From Paracoccaceae bacterium (GTDB lineage: Bacteria > Pseudomonadota > Alphaproteobacteria > Rhodobacterales > Rhodobacteraceae): DNA of 20,151 nucleotides. The notes beneath the pieces were generated by a model. The model was not told the DNA's origin and searched no databases. It worked only from the letters and a program-made list of their open reading frames with translations. The stretch's first letter is position 1. The number at the start of each line of letters is the position of its first letter. The position numbers were made by a program, and so were the translations under genes. Below, in pieces: positions 7,429 to 14,419 of the stretch. The stretch lies in assembly GCA_030626365.1 (NCBI GenBank), contig DAOUPC010000009.1, positions 1-20,151 on the forward strand, written 5' to 3'.

Positions 7429-8331
7429 ATGAATACGCAAACTCATCCATTGAAGGCCGCCGTGACGATGGTCTGTGCCATGGCGATCATCGGGGTGATC
7501 GACAATTTCGTTACGCGCCTGGCGGCCGAGATTGGCCTGTGGCAGTTCCATTTCATCCGGGCGCTGATCACGGTCCCGCTGGCGGTTGGCCTGTCGTGGC
7601 TGGGGTTGGGGCGGTTGCGGCCCCGGCGTCTGTGGGCCGTGGTGGTGCGCAGTGCGCTGATAACGGCGGCCATGCTGTTTTATTTCAGCGCCCTGGCGCT
7701 GATGTCGATTGCCCAGGCGTTGGCCGGGTTGTTCACCTCTCCTATATTCATCCTGCTGATCAGTGCGCTGGCCCTGCGTCAGCGGATTGGCCCGTGGCGC
7801 ATACTGGCCGTTGCCGTTGGTTTCGCCGGCACCCTGTTCGTGCTGCAACCTGACCCGAGTGATTTTGACATTCGTGTCCTGATCCCGGTGGCGGGTGGGT
7901 TCTTTTATGCGCTGGGGGCGATTTCCACCCGCAGCCTGTGCGCCGGTGAAAGCACGGTTTCGATGCTTTTGGGCAGTCTGGTGGGCCTTGGCCTGGCCGG
8001 GATTGCGGGGCTGGTCGTGCTGGGCCTGTTTCCCGTTGATACGGTGGCCGGCCCGGCGGGTTTTGTCAGCCGTGGCTGGATCTGGCCGATGTGGCAATCA
8101 TTTCCCTGGGTGGTGTTACAGGCGGTGGGGTCGGTTGCGGGGGTGTTCCTGATCATCAGGGCCTACCAGTTGGGAGAGCCGTCCTATGTGTCGGTCTTTG
8201 AATACTCTGTCATGATCTTCGGACCATTGTTCGCCTGGGTGGCCTTTGGCCAACAGGTCACTTACTGGCAGATCGTTGGGGTCGCCCTGATTGCTGTCGC
8301 TGGCGGTATCATTGCGCTTCGATCCAAATAG
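7429..8331 (+). CDS. DMT-superfamily (EamA) transporter
   Basis: 300 aa with about ten predicted transmembrane helices arranged as two EamA repeats. The first repeat runs from about residue 10 to 145 (IDNFVTRLA, FHFIRALIT, FYFSALALMSIAQALAG) and the second from about 150 to 298 (GGFFYALGAISTRSL, IIRAYQLGEPSYVSVFEYS, WQIVGVALIAVAGGIIAL). The P/S-rich helix ends and the FEYS segment before the last helix pair are typical of RhaT/EamA-type exporters of metabolites or amino acids. The substrate is unknown. The ATG at 7429 has only a weak upstream ribosome site. The sulfotransferase gene begins six bases after its stop, so the two are probably co-transcribed, though no functional link is evident. 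Confidence 0.9.
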   Translation: MNTQTHPLKAAVTMVCAMAIIGVIDNFVTRLAAEIGLWQFHFIRALITVPLAVGLSWLGLGRLRPRRLWAVVVRSALITAAMLFYFSALALMSIAQALAGLFTSPIFILLISALALRQRIGPWRILAVAVGFAGTLFVLQPDPSDFDIRVLIPVAGGFFYALGAISTRSLCAGESTVSMLLGSLVGLGLAGIAGLVVLGLFPVDTVAGPAGFVSRGWIWPMWQSFPWVVLQAVGSVAGVFLIIRAYQLGEPSYVSVFEYSVMIFGPLFAWVAFGQQVTYWQIVGVALIAVAGGIIALRSK

Positions 8332-8337
8332 GCTAGC

Positions 8338-8994
8338 GTGCACCACATGATCCTGTCGACTGGCCGTAATTACGTCTTTGTGCATATCCCTAAAACCGGC
8401 GGCACCTCTCTTGCGCTGACGCTTGAGGGGCGGGCGATGAAGGACGACATCATGCTGGGCGATACGCCCAAGGCGCGCAAACGTCGCCACCGCGTGCAGG
8501 ATGTCAGAACCAAAGGGCAGCTTTGGAAACATTCGACCCTGTCGGACATTGACGGGCTGGTGCCGGGGCCGGTGCTGGACGGGTTGTTTGCCTTTACGCT
8601 GGTGCGCAACCCCTGGGACCGGGCGGTCAGCTATTATCACTGGCTGCGGGATCAAAGCTTTGATCACCCGGCGGTCAGGCTGGCGCAACGCACGGATTTC
8701 GCCGGGTTCGTTGCACACCCCCAAACCCTTGGATCGTTCCACCAGACCCCGGCTGCGCATTACATGCGCCGGGCCAACGGGGACGAACAATGCAGCGCCT
8801 ATATCCGCATCGAACACTTTGCCGATGATGCGGCACCCCTGATGGAACACCTGGGGTTTGCACTGACTTTGCCGGTCTTGAACACCTCGCAAAGGGCGGC
8901 CGATTACCGCAGCTATTATACCGACCAAACCGCCGAGGCACTGGGCACAAGCTGTGGCGTGGATATTGCCCGGTTCGGCTATTCATTCGGCTGA
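8338..8994 (+). CDS. Sulfotransferase family protein (PAPS-dependent)
   Basis: 218 aa, likely transferring sulfate from PAPS to a carbohydrate or other hydroxyl acceptor. The 5'-phosphosulfate loop is FVHIPKTGGTSLALTL (about residues 14-29), and the 3'-phosphate motif is LVRNPWDRAVSYYHW (about 87-101) with its Arg and Ser. Other supportive features are the basic stretch KARKRRHR and the C-terminal YRSYYTDQTAEALG, common in the Sulfotransfer_2 group. Start choice: GTG at 8338 has AGG five bases ahead; the ATG at 8347 (MILSTGRNY) gives a protein three residues shorter and is equally believable. It follows the DMT gene by six bases. The acceptor is unknown; no polysaccharide cluster surrounds it. 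Confidence 0.87.
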   Translation: MHHMILSTGRNYVFVHIPKTGGTSLALTLEGRAMKDDIMLGDTPKARKRRHRVQDVRTKGQLWKHSTLSDIDGLVPGPVLDGLFAFTLVRNPWDRAVSYYHWLRDQSFDHPAVRLAQRTDFAGFVAHPQTLGSFHQTPAAHYMRRANGDEQCSAYIRIEHFADDAAPLMEHLGFALTLPVLNTSQRAADYRSYYTDQTAEALGTSCGVDIARFGYSFG

Positions 8995-9056
8995 CCCACT
9001 GATTTTGTCTCAAACTCAGGGTTAATGGCTGGATTCCTACGGGCATTGTCCGCAGT

Positions 9057-9068
9057 TTACCCGGGTAA
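9057..9068. promoter_or_regulatory. Perfect 12-bp palindrome TTACCCGGGTAA upstream of the Hint gene
   Basis: TTACCCGGGTAA is its own reverse complement. A second inverted repeat, GGCATT (9042-9047) and AATGCC (9067-9072), overlaps it. It lies about 130 bases before the chosen Hint start in the 201-bp gap after the sulfotransferase gene. It could be an operator; no regulator can be named. Confidence 0.35.
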
Positions 9069-9133
9069 TGCCGGTATTGCGCCATATTTTCACCTTATGC
9101 CCGGCATGCGAATCGCGCTGAATGAACGGGCAG

Positions 9134-9167
9134 GTCCTGAACCGGTTTCTCCCCCCGGGTTCAGGAC
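9134..9167 (+). other. Perfect 10-bp inverted repeat in the leader of the Hint gene
   Basis: GTCCTGAACC (9134-9143) and GGTTCAGGAC (9158-9167) can form a stable stem with a 14-base C-rich loop. No T run follows, so it is not a typical intrinsic terminator. It ends 28 bases before the Hint ATG and 16 bases before its ribosome site, so it may act as a leader hairpin or operator. The rest of 8995-9195 shows no gene. Confidence 0.45.
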
Positions 9168-9195
9168 AGATCACGCGCACGCGAAGGGCGATGCC

Positions 9196-9915
9196 ATGTT
9201 TGGTTGGAAAGACACTAATGCGCCCATCAGCGTGCGTGCTGATCGAACCGGCCCCAGTACGGATGGCTTGTTGATCACCGGGCAAAGCGGTTTTGTCGGC
9301 GGAACCCATGTGGCCTCAAATCTGGGTTGGTGCGCAGTAGAGACCCTGGGCGTTGGCGACAAGGTCCTGACATTCGATCACGGTATGCAGACAGTCGTGG
9401 ATATTCAGCGTGAAACCCGGCTTGCGCCGGAACATGTTCTTTCGTCGGCGCAATGCCCGGTTCTGGTGCCCGAAGGGGCGCTGAACAATCGCAAGGATAT
9501 GTGGTTGATGCCGGATCAGGGGATACTGGTGGAAAGCGATGCGGTGATGGATGCATTGGGTGATCCGTTTGCGATCGTGTCCGCGCGGGCGCTTAAGGGT
9601 CTAAGAGGTATCCGCTCGGCATCGCCGGTGGATCGGCTAGACGTTACATTGCTGGCCTTTGCCAATGACGAAATTATCTATGTCGATGGCGGAATGCTGG
9701 CCTTTTGCCCACGCACACGCAATATCCTGGCCGAAACACCACTGGTTGATGGTGCCCTTTATGATGTGCTGGACATGCGTGCGGCGCGCGCCCTTGTGGA
9801 AGGGCTGATTGATGATGATGATGACGGCGCGGCGCTGATCTGTGACCCGGACGAGGTTGCCGGGGTCATTACCCAAAACAACCGCCCGGCGCGCCCACCC
9901 CGCCCGCTTTCATAA
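9196..9915 (+). CDS. Hint-domain protein (intein/hedgehog-like fold), probably non-splicing
   Basis: 239 aa from ATG 9196, which has AAGGG seven bases ahead. An upstream in-frame ATG at 9025 would add unconserved sequence that covers the hairpin. The region SGFVGGTHVAS to VETLGVGDKVLTFDHGMQ (31-65) matches the first block of bacterial Hint_2 proteins, and PVLVPEGALNNRKDMW with MPDQGILV (88-112) matches the second. In the family I expect Cys at the start of block A (CFTxGT) and His in the SPQHRVLV block; here the positions read Gly (G32) and Gly (G109). Self-cleavage is therefore doubtful. The C-terminus has an acidic run (LIDDDDDGA) and a Pro/Arg tail. Such Hint proteins are common in Rhodobacterales and their role is unclear. 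No signal peptide is seen. Confidence 0.75.
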   Translation: MFGWKDTNAPISVRADRTGPSTDGLLITGQSGFVGGTHVASNLGWCAVETLGVGDKVLTFDHGMQTVVDIQRETRLAPEHVLSSAQCPVLVPEGALNNRKDMWLMPDQGILVESDAVMDALGDPFAIVSARALKGLRGIRSASPVDRLDVTLLAFANDEIIYVDGGMLAFCPRTRNILAETPLVDGALYDVLDMRAARALVEGLIDDDDDGAALICDPDEVAGVITQNNRPARPPRPLS

Positions 9916-9937
9916 CGGATGTTTCTACTTGGCGCCC

Positions 9938-11065
9938 TCAGACCCCCGGTGGGGGCGGAGGGGGCAGGATGGTGAACAACTGTGCCAGTTCCTGTATGTC
10001 CCCGGCGGCAATCCAGCCATCCTGACCCGCGGCCCAGACAAGCGTTTTACGCCCAAGCCCGCCCTCGTTGGCCATGCGCCCCAGCGCGGCGCGCGAAAAC
10101 GGCCCCTTGGTGGCCCCGTTTTCGGCGATGTGCCAGACCCGCTCGACCGGTGGTGGTGGTGGCGGGGGGGCCACGACAGGTGCTGCCTGTGTGGGCGCCG
10201 CCACGCCCCACGGGCCGGGCCGGGTCATTTGTTGCGCCATTGCCAGCCCCATGCCTGCGCCCATTCCGGCAGCCATACCGCCGCCTGCCGGGTTGGTGGC
10301 CGCCGCGCTCATCGCTTCGGCGGCAGAGAACTGGGTGAACTTGCCCAAATCCCCGGCCAGCCCGATCGAGGTGCGTTTGTCCAGAACCGCCTCGACCGCC
10401 GGGGGAAGGGATATGTTCTCGATATAAAGCTCAGGAATGCTCAGCCCATAGCCTTCCAGAGTGGGGGCGATTTCAGCCACCAGTAGTTTGCCCAGATCGG
10501 CGGTGTTGGCCGCCATATCCAGCACCGGAATACCAGAACTGGCCACCACGCGCGAAAATTCCTGGACGATGATGTTGCGCACCTGAAAGCTGATTTCGTC
10601 CATGGTGAATTCGCCATCCGTGCCGACGATTTCGGTCAGAAATCTGGCCGGGTCGGTGACGCGTACCGAATAGGTGCCATAGGCGCGGATACGCACCGGG
10701 CCAAATTCCGGGTCGCGGCAGATGATCGGGTTCTTGGTGCCCCACTTCAGATTGTTAAACCGGGTTGTGTTGACGAAATATATCTCGGATTTGAACGGGC
10801 TTTGGAAACCATGATCCCAATGTTGCAGGGTCGTCATGATCGGCATGTTGTTGGTTTCCAGCATGTAAAGGCCGGGGGTGAACACATCCGCCAGCTGACC
10901 TTCGTGCACGAACACCCCTGCCTGCCCTTCGCGAACCGTCAGCTTGGCCCCGTACTTGATCTCGTGGCCTTCGCGCTGGAACCGCCAGACCATCGTGTCA
11001 CGGGTGTCGTCCACCCAGTGGATGACATCGATGAATTCACCAGTCAGAAAATCAAAAATACCCAT
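9938..11065 (-). CDS. SPFH-domain (YdjI-like) protein with C-terminal GYF_2 domain
   Basis: 375 aa. Residues about 1-245 are an SPFH/virion-core-like domain of the YdjI type: MGIFDFLTGEFIDVIHW, then VREGQAGVFVHEGQLADVF, PGLYMLETNN and the helical part ending AVLDKRTSIGLAGDLGKF. A Gly/Ala/Met-rich linker (NPAGGGMAAGMGAGMG) and a run of seven Pro lead into a GYF_2/DUF4339 domain (about 312-357, WHIAENGATKGPFSRAAL, WAAGQDGWIAAGD). The tail is again poly-Pro. YdjI-type proteins oligomerise on membranes and work with PspA-like or TelA-like partners in Firmicutes (family knowledge). It is the last gene of the minus-strand operon, 47 bp after the DUF2927 gene, with AAAGGA upstream of its ATG. GYF domains usually bind proline-rich peptides, so the poly-Pro stretches could be internal ligands (inference). 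Confidence 0.88.
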   Translation of the reverse strand: MGIFDFLTGEFIDVIHWVDDTRDTMVWRFQREGHEIKYGAKLTVREGQAGVFVHEGQLADVFTPGLYMLETNNMPIMTTLQHWDHGFQSPFKSEIYFVNTTRFNNLKWGTKNPIICRDPEFGPVRIRAYGTYSVRVTDPARFLTEIVGTDGEFTMDEISFQVRNIIVQEFSRVVASSGIPVLDMAANTADLGKLLVAEIAPTLEGYGLSIPELYIENISLPPAVEAVLDKRTSIGLAGDLGKFTQFSAAEAMSAAATNPAGGGMAAGMGAGMGLAMAQQMTRPGPWGVAAPTQAAPVVAPPPPPPPVERVWHIAENGATKGPFSRAALGRMANEGGLGRKTLVWAAGQDGWIAAGDIQELAQLFTILPPPPPPGV

Positions 11066-11112
11066 TAGTTGGTCCTTTCAGTCAATACTTGAATAAATTC
11101 GGGGGCCGCGTA

Positions 11113-12048
11113 TCACAACGCCTGCCCCATCAGATCGCGGGCAATGATCCGTACCACCGGGCGGGCCTGATCGGCCGTCATGCCGGGTTTCAGGCGTGGA
11201 TCATACAGCATACGCAGCAAAAGTTCGTCATGTGTGGTAAGCAACGCAAATTCGTCGTCATCGTTAAAGATCGACGGGCGCGCGGCGGGGCTGTCATTGG
11301 GCAGGCCCAGCCCTTGGGCGATTTCTTCGTGGATACAGCTTAGCCGCACCAGATCGGGATGTTCCGCCCGGATCAGCGCCACGGCGCGGGTATAGGTATC
11401 GGTCGCGCGCGCATCCGATACCGCCACCACCAGACAGTAATAGGACCGGGGCAGGTTGGCGAACAGGCTCAGTTCGGCCTGGCTGATGTTGGGCACCAGT
11501 TGCTTCAGGCGTTGCTGAACAAAGGCACTGTCATCCTCTCCGGCGACAAAGACGTGGAAATTGCCGTTGCTGCGTGTCGTACTGATCGGATGTCTGGTGA
11601 TCCGGGCCAGCCGGGTGGCATATCCCGATATGCTGGCCTGATCCTTTTTGCGCTGTTCCAGTGATACGCTGGCCCCGAATTCGGTGCTGATGCGCACCGG
11701 GCTGTTCCACCGGCTAAGCTGGCCACTGGGGCCGGGGCGCCCCTGGGGGGTGGCGGTGCCGCGTGAATATTCGTCGTAAAAGGCGATGGTTTCGAAATTC
11801 CGGGCCAGATCATCCGGGCTGAACGCCGTATCCGGCCCACCGCCATCGGTGCGCAGCAACCCGCGTGTCAGCAGGTCACTTTGGAGCGCGCTATAGTATC
11901 GCGCCAGACCCTGACTTTTGGCCGATCGTGCGACCGGGGCGGGGGCAGTCGCGCCTGACTGAAGGCCCGAAGGGGCGGGCGTGTCAAACCCGTCGCAGCC
12001 CACCAGCGCCAGCACCGCACACAGGGCAGGCACAAGGCCACGCATCAT
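11113..12048 (-). CDS. DUF2927 lipoprotein
   Basis: 311 aa from the ATG at 12048; the next codon is also ATG. The frame opens further upstream at 12117, but this would overlap telA and put a basic segment before the signal. The signal peptide is short, with a lipobox ALVGC (Cys18), so it should be anchored in the envelope. The DUF2927 domain covers about residues 60-308, with ISTRFG-like IRISTEFGASVS, a central two-strand core and conserved-looking CIHEEIAQGLGLPND and THDELLLRMLYDPRLKPGM. The HEExxQ motif suggests a zincin-like metal site, though this is inference. It lies 37 bases after telA and 47 bases before the SPFH gene on the same strand. Function is unknown; the setting suggests an envelope-stress role. 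Confidence 0.85.
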   Translation of the reverse strand: MMRGLVPALCAVLALVGCDGFDTPAPSGLQSGATAPAPVARSAKSQGLARYYSALQSDLLTRGLLRTDGGGPDTAFSPDDLARNFETIAFYDEYSRGTATPQGRPGPSGQLSRWNSPVRISTEFGASVSLEQRKKDQASISGYATRLARITRHPISTTRSNGNFHVFVAGEDDSAFVQQRLKQLVPNISQAELSLFANLPRSYYCLVVAVSDARATDTYTRAVALIRAEHPDLVRLSCIHEEIAQGLGLPNDSPAARPSIFNDDDEFALLTTHDELLLRMLYDPRLKPGMTADQARPVVRIIARDLMGQAL

Positions 12049-12085
12049 CCGAAAGAATTTCCCCCCGTGCCCCACCAGTGTGCCC

Positions 12086-13276
12086 CTATTCCGGAACCGC
12101 GCCGCCGGCGGTGTCACCCACCCCGTCCTTGCGCGCCTTGGCGGCGGCCAGTGTGTCGCGCAGTTCGGCCTCCATCTTTTTCAACTCGCCCTCGGCGGCG
12201 GCGCGACGTGCCTTGCCTTCGTCGGCGATCGACAGGCTGTCCTGAATGGTGCCGATCAGGTCGGCGTTGGCCTGTTTGACGGCTTCGATGTCAAACACCC
12301 CGCGCTCCATCTCCTGGCGGATCAGCTTGTTGCTGTCGCGCAGGTTGGCGGCGTTCGAGGTCAGCAGTTCATTGGTCAGGTCATTGGCATTGCGCACGGC
12401 GGCGGCGGCCTCGGCGCTGCGCTGGATGGTTACCGCCTGCGCCAGCTGGGTTTCCCAAAGCGGCACGGTATTGACCAGCGTCGAGTTGATTTTGGTGACC
12501 AGCGACTTGTCGTTTTCCTGAACCAGCCGGATTGATGGCAGCGATTGCATCGTCACCTGACGCGTCAGTTTCAGGTCATGCACCCGGCGTTCCAGATCGT
12601 CACGCGCGGCGCGCAGGTCGCGCAATTCCTGTGCGGCCATCACCTGATCTGCCTCGTCCGCCGCCGCGATGGCGGCCTCTTTGGCGGGGATGTCTGTGGC
12701 ATCCAGAACCGACAGCTTTTCCTCGCCCGCGGCAATATACAGGGCCAGTTCGTCATAAAACTGCAATGTCTTGTCATACAGAATATCCAGCGACTTGATG
12801 TCCTTCAGCAGGGTGTGTTCGTGGCCCAGCAGGTTATCGGTGATCCTGTCGATCTGGCCCTGAACATCTTCGAAACGCGCGGTGAACTGGGCAAAGGGCG
12901 CGGCCTTGCCCAACAGGCGTTCCCACCAGCTTTGTTTGCGCCGCACATCCAGTTCGCTGATTGAAAAACCCCGGATCGTGGTGACGATATCGCGCAAAGA
13001 ATCGCCCGCCGGGCCGACATCCTTGTTGCGAACATCCGCCAGCATCGCCTGACTGATCACCTGCAATTCGGCCTGGGCACCGGACCCGAATGAAACGATC
13101 GAATTGGTGTCACCCATGTCGATTTCGTCCATCCGCCGGCGAATTTCCTTACCTACGGGCGCGTCAGCGGTCGCAAGCGGTATAATGTCGGCATTTGGTT
13201 CTTGCAGCACCACAGCAGCGGTTTCTTCTACTTCGGTCTTGGTGCTTTCGGCCTTTTGGCGGATTGTGTCGGACAT
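12086..13276 (-). CDS. telA: TelA/KlaA-like toxic anion resistance protein
   Basis: 396 aa, full length for the TelA family. The protein is hydrophilic, mostly alpha-helical and coiled-coil, with no membrane segment. After a Ser/Thr/Glu-rich head, the domain shows IRRRMDEIDMGDTNSIVSFG, FSISELDVRRKQSWWERLLG, LLKDIKSLDILYDKTLQFYDEL, AIAAADEADQV and a long C-terminal helix with repeated ANDLTNELLTSNA-type heptads. TelA-type proteins were linked to tellurite and colicin resistance, and their biochemical action is unknown. The ATG at 13276 has GAGGA eight bases ahead. It lies 33 bp after xpaC and 37 bp before the DUF2927 gene. XpaC-TelA pairs recur in Bacillus (xpaC-yaaN), which supports a functional unit. 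Confidence 0.92.
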   Translation of the reverse strand: MSDTIRQKAESTKTEVEETAAVVLQEPNADIIPLATADAPVGKEIRRRMDEIDMGDTNSIVSFGSGAQAELQVISQAMLADVRNKDVGPAGDSLRDIVTTIRGFSISELDVRRKQSWWERLLGKAAPFAQFTARFEDVQGQIDRITDNLLGHEHTLLKDIKSLDILYDKTLQFYDELALYIAAGEEKLSVLDATDIPAKEAAIAAADEADQVMAAQELRDLRAARDDLERRVHDLKLTRQVTMQSLPSIRLVQENDKSLVTKINSTLVNTVPLWETQLAQAVTIQRSAEAAAAVRNANDLTNELLTSNAANLRDSNKLIRQEMERGVFDIEAVKQANADLIGTIQDSLSIADEGKARRAAAEGELKKMEAELRDTLAAAKARKDGVGDTAGGAVPE

Positions 13277-13309
13277 ATCAGGTTCCTCGTTACAATAATG
13301 GGGGTCAGT

Positions 13310-14224
13310 TTAGCGGACGCCTTCGCGCTGCAACCTTTCGCGCAGCACGTCGATTTCGATGGTCAGATCAGCCCGGTCATCCAGCAGCATCCTGGCCGTG
13401 CGGGCGGCAAAATTCTGTTCCAGATCATCCAGCAGCGCAAGGTAATCGGTGCGCGCCTGGCTATCATGGCCGCGGGCATAGATATCGGCAAACAGAACCG
13501 TCGCATCGCGCGCACCCTGTAGATAAACGGTCAGATATTTGCGCGCCGCCGTCAGGTCGCGCGGGTCTTCTTGGACGGTGCGAAACAGGTCGCGTGCGGT
13601 GGCCTGAAACTGCTCCACGCGCGCCTCGACCTGCCGGTCACCGGCGCGTTTGACGGCGTCGGTCATGGCACCAAGGTGGGTTTCTGCCTCGTTTACGGCG
13701 CGGGCCACGCGGTTTTGCTGGAACGTGTCGATGCCTTCCATGCCCTTGTCTTTCAGCGGGTCCAGCCCAAAGGCCACGCCATGCAGGATCAACGCGATGC
13801 CGCCATACAGCAGCGGGGCCAGAATGCCCGCTTCGCCCAAAAGGGCGCCCCCCCCCAGTTCGACCTTAAAGGCGGCAACGCCAATGCCCAACCCGGTTAA
13901 AAGGCTGGCCGCCATCTTGCGTGGAAAGGCCGGGCGGTGGGCCACCTTGCGGGCATTATACGCCGCCTCGGCGCGCAGTCCTTCGCGCAACAGCCACGCG
14001 GCAAGGGTCAGCAACGCGGCCCCGATCAGCCCCAGACCCAGCCCGATTGCGCCGTCATTTAGCGAAAAGAACACCAGCAGAATGGCCGGCGCAAACAAAA
14101 GGTTCGCCCGTATACCCACCGGATCGGCATGGGCCCCATCGAACGGGTTCCGGGGCGGCGTATCACGGGATGCGCCCTGATCCGGCGTGCCGGGGCTGAA
14201 TTCGCCCCCAAATTTCTTGGCCAT
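13310..14224 (-). CDS. XpaC-like membrane protein (5-bromo-4-chloroindolyl phosphate hydrolysis family)
   Basis: 304 aa. Residues 1-38 are a polar, Pro-rich head. Four hydrophobic segments follow at about 40-56, 60-80, 104-120 and 133-155, and the C-terminal 140 residues form the cytosolic XpaC domain, with FQQNRVARAVNEAETHLG, RKYLTVYLQGARDATVLFAD and a final amphipathic helix. The family name comes from a screen phenotype in Bacillus; hydrolase activity is not established and I see no catalytic motif. The TAG of the 29-aa gene and this ATG are separated by three bases, so translation is probably coupled. telA starts 33 bp downstream. No frame defect is seen. Confidence 0.85.
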   Translation of the reverse strand: MAKKFGGEFSPGTPDQGASRDTPPRNPFDGAHADPVGIRANLLFAPAILLVFFSLNDGAIGLGLGLIGAALLTLAAWLLREGLRAEAAYNARKVAHRPAFPRKMAASLLTGLGIGVAAFKVELGGGALLGEAGILAPLLYGGIALILHGVAFGLDPLKDKGMEGIDTFQQNRVARAVNEAETHLGAMTDAVKRAGDRQVEARVEQFQATARDLFRTVQEDPRDLTAARKYLTVYLQGARDATVLFADIYARGHDSQARTDYLALLDDLEQNFAARTARMLLDDRADLTIEIDVLRERLQREGVR

Positions 14225-14227
14225 ACC

Positions 14228-14317
14228 CTAAAGCTCCCCCAGCCAGCCGATACAGATGCCGAACATCAGCACGATCAGCGCGACATAAGCCAGTTTTTGC
14301 AAGGCGGTTCCGGACAT
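14228..14317 (-). CDS. 29-residue membrane peptide, first gene of the xpaC-telA operon
   Basis: A short gene of 30 codons including the stop, starting MSGTALQKLAY and ending IGWLGEL. Residues 9-27 form one hydrophobic helix (LAYVALIVLMFGICIGWLG) with a small polar head carrying one Lys, so it should be a single-pass inner-membrane peptide. A consensus ribosome site GAGGG (14324-14328) lies six bases ahead of the ATG, and the stop is three bases before the xpaC ATG. Site, spacing and a clean hydrophobic helix argue that it is real rather than a chance frame. It may be a small partner or regulator of XpaC. The 102 bases between it and rluB probably hold the operon promoter, but I cannot assign one. 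Confidence 0.75.
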   Translation of the reverse strand: MSGTALQKLAYVALIVLMFGICIGWLGEL

Positions 14318-14419
14318 ATCAGACCCTCGGGCATTGTGGTTCCTTCGAAACCTAAGCCATGGCTGGCTGCCTTGCTAGGGGGAAGCCACGCAACCTTGCG
14401 CCATTCGCAGGGTCGTGGG

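Noticed and set aside
7366..8097. 243-codon frame on - opposite the DMT transporter
   Set aside because: Arg/Gln/Pro-rich translation without domain, antisense to a clear ten-helix transporter.
10146..10170. GGT-type microsatellite as a separate repeat element
   Set aside because: It simply codes the seven-Pro run of the SPFH protein on the other strand.
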